DNA of 64,000 nucleotides. Origin: Pasteurellaceae bacterium. GTDB taxonomy: Bacteria; Pseudomonadota; Gammaproteobacteria; Enterobacterales; Pasteurellaceae. Numbering within the stretch: position 1 is the stretch's first letter; every line of letters begins with the position of its first letter. A program made the translations under genes and the position numbers. This document shows positions 60,228 to 64,000 of this stretch, piece after piece. The stretch covers positions 1 to 64,000 of the forward strand of contig JAUMYT010000003.1 in the NCBI GenBank assembly GCA_030528525.1. Reading direction: 5' to 3'. Under the pieces are notes generated by a model. That model ran no database searches and had not been told where the DNA came from. It saw nothing but the letters and a program-made list of their open reading frames with translations.

Positions 60228-60950
60228 ATGATTGAACAGTGGCAACGTGGTTTTGTGTTACATCGCCGAGATTACAGCGAGAGCAGTTTATTGGTGGAGT
60301 TTTTCACGGAAAATCACGGGCGGATCACGCTGTTAGCCAAAGGGGCAAAACGCCCACGCTCGCCATTAAAAGCCGTCTTGCAACCCTTTACGCCCTTGTT
60401 ACTGCGTTGGACAGGCAAAGGTGAACTGAAAATCTTAACCAAAGCCGAACCGGCTTCGTTAGCCTTGCCGATGAACACCTTGGCTCTGTATAGCGGTTTT
60501 TATGTCAATGAAATTTTAGCCAGAGTCTTGGAAAACCAAACCGCTTATCCCGACCTTTTTCAGCACTATCTGCACTGCATCACTTGCCTTGCCAGCCAAC
60601 CTGAACAGCTTGAACCCACATTACGAGTCTTTGAATTTCGCTTGCTCAAAGCAATGGGCTACGGCATTGATTTTGCTCATTGTGCCGCCACAGGCTTGCC
60701 GATCGACCCTACAATGCTTTATCAATTCTATGAAAATCAAGGGTTTGTCGCATCGCTTTTGCAAAATAACCACAGCTTTATTGGCAAAGATTTACTCGCT
60801 TTTGAGCGTTTAGATTTTGCCGAAAAAAACACCCAACAAGCCGCCAAGCGTTTTACTCGCATTGCCTTGAAACCCTATTTAGGTTCTGCTCCGCTCAAAA
60901 GCCGAGAGCTGTTCCAAGCGATTTTGCCGAATAAATTGAAAAGTGGCTAA
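60228..60950 (+). CDS. recO: DNA repair protein RecO
   Basis: 240 residues. Helps RecR load RecA on SSB-coated gaps. The N-terminal OB fold ([20 protein letters not shown] ... [20 protein letters not shown]) is followed by a helical domain with [14 protein letters not shown] and [18 protein letters not shown] 60228 lies 4 bp after the RhuM-Fic stop; the Shine-Dalgarno GAAAGAG lies inside the upstream gene. Confidence 0.94.
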   Translation: MIEQWQRGFVLHRRDYSESSLLVEFFTENHGRITLLAKGAKRPRSPLKAVLQPFTPLLLRWTGKGELKILTKAEPASLALPMNTLALYSGFYVNEILARVLENQTAYPDLFQHYLHCITCLASQPEQLEPTLRVFEFRLLKAMGYGIDFAHCAATGLPIDPTMLYQFYENQGFVASLLQNNHSFIGKDLLAFERLDFAEKNTQQAAKRFTRIALKPYLGSAPLKSRELFQAILPNKLKSG

Positions 60951-60952
60951 TC

Positions 60953-60988
60953 GCAAGGGGGCAGATCTTGCTCAAAAAGTGCAAAATG
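60953..60988 (+). repeat. Variant uptake-signal-like repeat (CAGATCTTG subtype)
   Basis: GCAAGGGGGCAGATCTTG, tail AAAAAGTGCAAAATG, directly after the recO stop. Confidence 0.7.
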
Positions 60989-61008
60989 GCTGTTGAACAT
61001 TGGCAAGA

Positions 61009-62082
61009 TTATTTAGCAATCCCTTTCTTAATCATTCCTTCAAAAAAATTGTAATCGACGAGAAACGAGTCGTGTCCGAAATCGGAGTGAAATTCGTAAA
61101 AGTCTAATTTTACCCCCGCATCTTCCAATCGCTGTTTGCTTTTGTGCAGATCCACTTGCTTGAACAGTTGATCGCTGGTCACGCCAATCAAAGTGTAATT
61201 GGCTTGAATACGGCTGAGTGCTTGTTGTTCGTTCTCAAAGCCCAAAGCAGGATCGTAGAGATCTAAGGCTCGCAACAATCGTAAATAGCTGTTGGCATCA
61301 AAGCGGTCGAGAAATTTCACGCCTTGATAGCTTAAATAGGACTCCACTTGGAAATGATCGCCCCAAATTTGCCCCTGCTGTTTGGTTTCTCGCCCAAAGG
61401 CTTTGGCAAGTTGAATATCGGTACGGTAGGTCAGCATACCGAGCATTCGGGCGATTTTTAAACCGTTGCTGGGCGGCGTGCCGTGGTAGTAATCGCCGTT
61501 GGCAAAATTCGGATCGTTAATCACCGCTTGTCGCATCACGTGGTTGAAGCCAATCGCTTCGGCAGACAGCGTGAGCGATGAGCAAAGATTGACAATATTA
61601 TCGACAAAATCAGGATAGAAAATGCCCCACTGGGTTGCTTGCATACCGCCGAAGGAGCCGCCGACCACAGCTTTTAAATGGGGAATCTCAAGGGCATCAA
61701 TCAGGGCTTTTTGCACTCGCACAATATCTTGCACGGTAATAGTTGGGAATTGGCTGCCGTAAGGTTGGTTGGTTTTCGGGTTGATCGACATCGGCCCTGT
61801 TGTGCCTTTGCAACCGCCGAGTACGTTGGAGCAGATAAAGAAGTAGCGATCGGTATCAAACGCCAGCCCAGAGCCGATAAAATCCTGCCACCAGCCTTTG
61901 TTCATTGGATCATCTCGAAACGGCTCAGCATCGCCCGTTAAGGCGTGGCAGAGCAGAACGGCATTGCTTTTTTCCGCATTGAGCGTGCCGTAAGTTTGAT
62001 AGGCAACATCAATTTCAGAAAGTGTTTGTCCAAATGCAAGTTGTAAAGGTTCGTCCGTAAAGAGCCTAATCGAAGATGCCAT
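61009..62082 (-). CDS. metX: Homoserine O-acetyltransferase
   Basis: 357 residues from ATG 62082 ([18 protein letters not shown]), preceded by AAGGATAACT; a 16-codon extension lacks similarity. Alpha/beta-hydrolase acyltransferase in methionine synthesis. Nucleophile Ser143 in [23 protein letters not shown] and [13 protein letters not shown] shape the site; catalytic His in FGHDSFLVD near the C-terminus. Some MetX proteins use succinyl-CoA, which I cannot exclude. Its promoter lies beside tandem MetJ-like boxes. Confidence 0.94.
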   Translation of the reverse strand: MASSIRLFTDEPLQLAFGQTLSEIDVAYQTYGTLNAEKSNAVLLCHALTGDAEPFRDDPMNKGWWQDFIGSGLAFDTDRYFFICSNVLGGCKGTTGPMSINPKTNQPYGSQFPTITVQDIVRVQKALIDALEIPHLKAVVGGSFGGMQATQWGIFYPDFVDNIVNLCSSLTLSAEAIGFNHVMRQAVINDPNFANGDYYHGTPPSNGLKIARMLGMLTYRTDIQLAKAFGRETKQQGQIWGDHFQVESYLSYQGVKFLDRFDANSYLRLLRALDLYDPALGFENEQQALSRIQANYTLIGVTSDQLFKQVDLHKSKQRLEDAGVKLDFYEFHSDFGHDSFLVDYNFFEGMIKKGIAK

Positions 62083-62151
62083 AGTTATCCTTAATTGCCA
62101 AATACCACCGAGAATCAGGAATGAAAGCATTTAAAATCAATAAGTTAGTTT

Positions 62152-62187
62152 GATTTTGCACTTTTTCATCAAGATCTGACCCCTTGC
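62152..62187 (-). repeat. Variant uptake-signal-like repeat in the metX leader
   Basis: Minus strand GCAAGGGGTCAGATCTTG, tail AAAAAGTGCAAAATC. Confidence 0.7.
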
Positions 62188-62201
62188 AGGAAAGTGTGCG
62201 T

Positions 62202-62230
62202 AAATTAGCACAGCCATTTTGAGAGTTCAA
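62202..62230 (-). promoter_or_regulatory. Probable metX promoter
   Basis: TTGAAC (62225-62230), 17-bp spacer, TAATTT (62202-62207) on the minus strand, just downstream of the MetJ-like array. Confidence 0.6.
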
Positions 62231-62238
62231 GAAATTTT

Positions 62239-62270
62239 AGATGTCTAAATGGCTAGATGTGTGAATGGCT
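62239..62270. promoter_or_regulatory. Tandem MetJ-like boxes between metX and the EamA gene
   Basis: Four contiguous 8-mers: AGATGTCT, AAATGGCT, AGATGTGT, GAATGGCT. The MetJ consensus is AGACGTCT; matches are 7, 5, 6 and 4 of 8. Tandem 8-bp phasing beside metX is the MetJ operator pattern. It could control both divergent genes. Confidence 0.7.
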
Positions 62271-62337
62271 AAATAATACTTGCAATTTATTTTTGCTTGG
62301 TTATGCTACGCACAGTTTTTCAATGTGGAGTAAAACG

Positions 62338-63243
62338 ATGCAAAACCACCAACCGATTAAAGGGGCGATTGCAATTATTACGGCTGGCGTGTTGTTCGCC
62401 TGTATCAATACGCTAATTCCGAAGCTGACATCGGTTTCGCCAATCAATGCCAGCGTGATTGCCCTTGTGCAATACTTGGTGGCGTTTCTATTTTTACTAC
62501 CAAGTATGGTCAATATGGGATTTACGCAGTCGCTGAAAACCAAGAATTTTGGCTGGCACTGCTTCCGTGTTTTCCTGTCTGCTATCGGGATTCAATGTTG
62601 GACAATGGCATTGGCTCACCCGATTCCCATTTGGCAAGGCATTGCACTATTGATGACCTCGCCACTGTTCGTGACCATTGGTTCAGGGCTATTCTTAAAA
62701 GAGAAAGTGGATAAAAAACGTTGGATTGCCACTTGCTTAGGCTTTATCGGGGCAATGATTATTTTAGAGCCTTGGTCAGAAAATTTTGATTGGATTGTGC
62801 TACTGCCAGTCGCCGCTGCCTTCTTCTGGGCGTGTTATTCGCTGATGGTAAAAAAATTATCCAGCGAAGATTCACCAACGACAATGGTCGCCTATCTTTT
62901 CATTCTTATCACACCTTTTAACTTACTGATTGCTTTAACAAATTTAAGTCCATCTGGGTTCGGCTTACCGTCAATGAGCGATTTTGGTTGGCTCATCTTA
63001 CTCGGCTTTTTCACAGCATTAGCACAACTTGCCGTAGCAAAAGCCTACAACTTAGCAGATGCTTCTTACATTCAACCTTTTGATTTTATTAAATTACCGT
63101 TGAACGTTTTAGCCGGTTGGTTGGTCTTTAGTTGGGTGCCACCAGGTAAATTGTGGCTCGGGGCTGCAATTATCATTGCTGCAACAATGTACATTACCCA
63201 CGCTGAAAGCCAACGTATTCAACCACATACTAAGTCAGCCTAA
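62338..63243 (+). CDS. EamA-family (DMT superfamily) transporter
   Basis: 301 residues from ATG 62338, with GTGGAGTAAAACG as Shine-Dalgarno. Ten hydrophobic segments in two EamA repeats (about 5-140 and 150-290): GAIAIITAGVLFACINTLI at the start and AWGACYSL-type segment (AAFFWACYSLMVKKL) at the second. Inner-membrane exporter or permease of small metabolites; the substrate is not deducible. Divergent from metX across the MetJ-like array, suggesting, as inference, a role tied to sulfur amino acids. Confidence 0.85.
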   Translation: MQNHQPIKGAIAIITAGVLFACINTLIPKLTSVSPINASVIALVQYLVAFLFLLPSMVNMGFTQSLKTKNFGWHCFRVFLSAIGIQCWTMALAHPIPIWQGIALLMTSPLFVTIGSGLFLKEKVDKKRWIATCLGFIGAMIILEPWSENFDWIVLLPVAAAFFWACYSLMVKKLSSEDSPTTMVAYLFILITPFNLLIALTNLSPSGFGLPSMSDFGWLILLGFFTALAQLAVAKAYNLADASYIQPFDFIKLPLNVLAGWLVFSWVPPGKLWLGAAIIIAATMYITHAESQRIQPHTKSA

Positions 63244-63576
63244 GCGAAGCTTAAAAAGAAGACAAACGATAAATTACCCTATCGTTTGTCAATATATGCT
63301 GTTATCCATGAATGTAGGCCCACGTTATATCGTCAAAGAGAATATACCCGTGCCGTATACTTCTCCTAAAAATGGTGTCCTCATATTGGTTACATAAAAT
63401 ATTCGCTCCTAGATAGAGCCGATTTGTATTACCTTTTGCTTAAAATCATTCAACCCGTTTATCCATCAAAAAGTCTTATTTTCTCTCCCCCTTGTAGAAG
63501 AGACAAACTAGGCGAATATGGGGAAAATCGAGTAAAATACCGCTAAGCTTATCGAAAATGAAAGAAAGGGTAGATT
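63244..63576. other. 333-bp intergenic region before ubiG
   Basis: Contains an inverted repeat ACAAACGAT/ATCGTTTGT (63262-63270 with 63281-63289) that may end the EamA transcript but lacks a T-run, a stretch at 63297-63400 with short frames of no recognisable family, a degenerate variant uptake signal near 63466-63495, and TAAAATACCGC at 63534-63544, a possible ubiG -10. Confidence 0.6.
63466..63495 (-). repeat. Variant uptake-signal-like repeat (degenerate tail)
   Basis: Minus strand ACAAGGGGGAGAGAAAAT; the GCAAAA tail is not clear. Confidence 0.5.
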
Positions 63577-64000
63577 ATGCAGAATGTCGATCAACAGGAA
63601 ATTGCCAAATTTGAGAAAATGGCAAAAACGTGGTGGGATCCAGAAGGCGATTTCAAGCCGATTCATCTCTTAAATCCACTTAGATTATCCTACATTCATC
63701 AAAAATCGGACGGTTTGTTTGGTAAGAAAGTACTTGATGTCGGCTGTGGTGGTGGTATTTTAAGTGAGAGTATGGCGAAGCTAGGGGCAAATGTCACAGG
63801 CATTGATATGACTGATGAACCGCTCAACATTGCACGCCAACATGCTGAGCAAAATGGCTTAAATATCAATTATCACCAAACCACAATTGAAGATTTTGTA
63901 GCACAACATCAAAATAGTGAAAAATTTGATGTCATTACATGTATGGAAATGCTAGAGCATGTTCCCGATCCTTTCTCCATTATTCAAAGCTGCCAGCAGT
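63577..64000 (+). CDS. ubiG: Ubiquinone biosynthesis O-methyltransferase (N-terminal part)
   Basis: Starts at ATG 63577 ([20 protein letters not shown]), with AAAGGG 7 bp upstream, and runs off the right edge after 141 codons. SAM-dependent O-methylation in ubiquinone synthesis. [20 protein letters not shown] is the UbiG signature; SAM motif I is [24 protein letters not shown] is motif II. Acts at the inner membrane face in the Ubi complex. The C-terminus is outside the window. Confidence 0.93.
   Translation, partial: MQNVDQQEIAKFEKMAKTWWDPEGDFKPIHLLNPLRLSYIHQKSDGLFGKKVLDVGCGGGILSESMAKLGANVTGIDMTDEPLNIARQHAEQNGLNINYHQTTIEDFVAQHQNSEKFDVITCMEMLEHVPDPFSIIQSCQQ

Noticed and set aside
63297-63400. 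Short frame MLLSMNVGPRYIVKENIPV between the EamA gene and ubiG, and a minus-strand frame opposite
   Set aside because: No family recognised, no ribosome binding site; possibly a remnant, but nothing supports a particular origin.

Overview
The window is ordinary chromosome from a member of the Pasteurellaceae. Gene content and gene neighbourhoods (acrRAB-like pump, rpsB-tsf, leuCD, rnc-era-recO, yebC-ruvC, OmpP2/OmpH-type porin, GhxP) fit that family. One inverted pair of the ACAAGCGGT uptake signal at 7273-7300 points to the Actinobacillus/Mannheimia/Bibersteinia side of it. I cannot name the species. There are no rRNA genes, CRISPR arrays, prophages or complete insertion sequences.

Layout. 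1-7.3 kb: fragment of an unknown gene, hcaT-proC, rdgC, a parDE-type toxin-antitoxin pair, cca, slt. 7.3-15.1 kb: hpt, frr, gmhA, pmbA, darP, a SirB-family membrane protein, tsf, rpsB, glmU. 15.2-20.2 kb: a TetR regulator, an RND adaptor and an RND pump in one operon with a palindromic operator. 20.4-23.4 kb: tRNA-Leu(CAA), purT, prfB with its programmed +1 frameshift, rplY. 23.7-30.6 kb: glgP, leuCD, a Bcr-type exporter, rsuA. 30.9-41.3 kb: gdhA, cpdB, ppiB/cysS, metC, ghxP under a PurR box, dxr, two small membrane proteins. 41.4-51.1 kb: grpE, aspS, an AT-rich two-gene insert of unknown membrane proteins, nudB, yebC, a lipoprotein, ruvC, msrB, gyrA. 51.1-60.9 kb: porin, hemA, lepA, lepB, rnc, era, a RhuM-Fic fusion, recO. 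61.0-64 kb: metX and an EamA transporter around tandem MetJ-like boxes, then the start of ubiG.

The most unusual feature is a dispersed repeat of about 35 bp: core (A/G)CAAGGGG(G), then an A/T-rich tail ending in about TTTTGCAAAA. It occurs roughly 28 times in 64 kb on both strands, mostly between genes, sometimes as inverted pairs forming terminator-like stems, and several times inside coding sequences. Layout, density and tail match a Pasteurellaceae DNA-uptake signal sequence, but the core differs from both described types (AAGTGCGGT and ACAAGCGGT). I infer a diverged uptake-signal dialect. Other repeats are three REP-like inverted pairs (GTAGG[G/A]TGGGC family), one pair of a second REP-like family, and a structured roughly 200-bp element abutting rnc.

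Most genes are core housekeeping: translation (tsf, rpsB, rplY, frr, prfB, lepA, aspS, cysS, rsuA), amino-acid and purine metabolism (proC, leuCD, gdhA, metC, metX, purT, hpt, ghxP), envelope (glmU, slt, gmhA, porin, lepB) and DNA maintenance (gyrA, ruvC, recO, rdgC). Accessory material is limited to the parDE pair, the 44.1-45.3 kb insert, the lipoprotein with 11-residue repeats, and the RhuM-Fic gene.
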